Source of the DNA: Gautieria morchelliformis
Lineage: Eukaryota; Basidiomycota; Agaricomycetes; Gomphales; Gomphaceae
Assembly (NCBI GenBank): GCA_015179125.1
Contig: WHVA01000408.1
Coordinates: 41,364-105,363 of the forward strand
Length of the DNA: 64,000 bases
Reading direction: 5' to 3'
The notes beneath the pieces were generated by a model. That model saw only the letters and a program-made list of their open reading frames with translations, did not search any database and was not told where the DNA came from. This document shows, in pieces, positions 63,617 through 64,000 of this stretch; the first letter of the stretch is position 1, and every line of letters begins with the position of its first letter. The position numbers were made by a program, and so were the translations under genes.

Positions 63617-64000
63617 GTGGGTGGGGTGGTTGTGTGTTTTTTTTTTGGTGGCTTGGTGTGCGCGTGTTTTTTGGGGGGTGGCAGGATGGCGTTGCGTGAT
63701 GTGCGTCGTGCGGCTGGTAGACGGGCTTTTCGTTATTTGTTATTTCAAGAGGACACCTAAGGGTAAATTAATCCTTTCACACATGTTCCTTTGTATTTTT
63801 TAGGGATACATTATAGTGCAGAACCACCTTCTGCTGACAGACCGGAGAGAGTGCCACCCTGCCGTGTATGGCACCAGCGTTCTCAAATCCTCTCAAACCA
63901 ATTTTCAAAATAGGGCTAATCACAGTTAAAACTGGTTTTCAGGGCATTATCAAGCTTTCTTGAAGAAGTCAAATCTTCCTTCAAATCCTCATCAAATCCC
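63617..64000. other. No recognised feature
   Basis: GT-rich, then mixed sequence. The last ~120 bp contain a repeated TCAAATCCTC motif. No gene supported before the window ends. Confidence 0.4.

Overview
The window is nuclear DNA of a filamentous basidiomycete, most likely an agaricomycete and possibly a polypore. The signs are introns of about 50-70 bp with GT/AG ends, a FunK1-type fungal kinase, a cerato-platanin, a fungal NACHT-ankyrin gene, an F-box protein, a family of tandem lineage-specific genes, and a dense mix of copia, gypsy, LINE, Mutator-like, Tc1/mariner, MITE and Helitron sequences. There are no bacterial or organellar genes. All identifications come from reading translations and motifs; no database search was run.

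Layout. 1-1.8 kb: FunK1 kinase, 5' end outside the window. 2.1-3.3 kb: an apparently intact five-exon Tc1/mariner-type transposase (-). 4.6-9.85 kb: 3' remnant of a copia element whose LTR is split by two non-autonomous Helitrons lying head to tail, both full of minisatellites. 10.4-18.5 kb: tandem duplication of a 3.8-4.0 kb unit, each unit with one member of a fungal family of unknown function (one open, one frameshifted). 19.4-20 kb: a complete secreted cerato-platanin gene. 20.2-21.95 kb: LINE RNase H scrap and an inverted, degraded third member of the tandem family. 22.1-27.0 kb: a whole copia element with two LTRs, inserted into an older host ORF and carrying four in-frame stops.

27.2-37.8 kb is the most gene-like part. 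It holds a seven-bladed TUP1-like WD40 region directly downstream of a STAND/NACHT/ankyrin gene (these may be one gene), an F-box gene, a divergently transcribed small unknown gene, and a solo copia LTR with a perfect target duplication. 38.2-39.6 kb: a broken Ulp1-like protease gene disrupted by a MITE.

40-64 kb is a transposon graveyard: a MULE N-terminal fragment, a LINE with a mutated reverse-transcriptase active site, a second MULE fragment, a truncated gypsy element ending in poly(A), a copia-gag/LINE-ORF1 chimera, a 6.5 kb gypsy chromovirus with both LTRs and a canonical -1 slippery site at the end of gag, a second gypsy integrase tail, an ankyrin pseudogene, and one exon of a Skt5-like (chitin synthase activator) gene.

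The genes do not form a pathway. The common theme is repeat-driven rearrangement around a few host genes: a putative self/non-self receptor, a secreted surface protein, an F-box protein and a kinase. The candidate for a previously undescribed system is the NACHT-ankyrin-TUP1/WD40 arrangement at 28.1-33.8 kb. The tandem Helitrons nested in a copia LTR are the best-supported structural curiosity.
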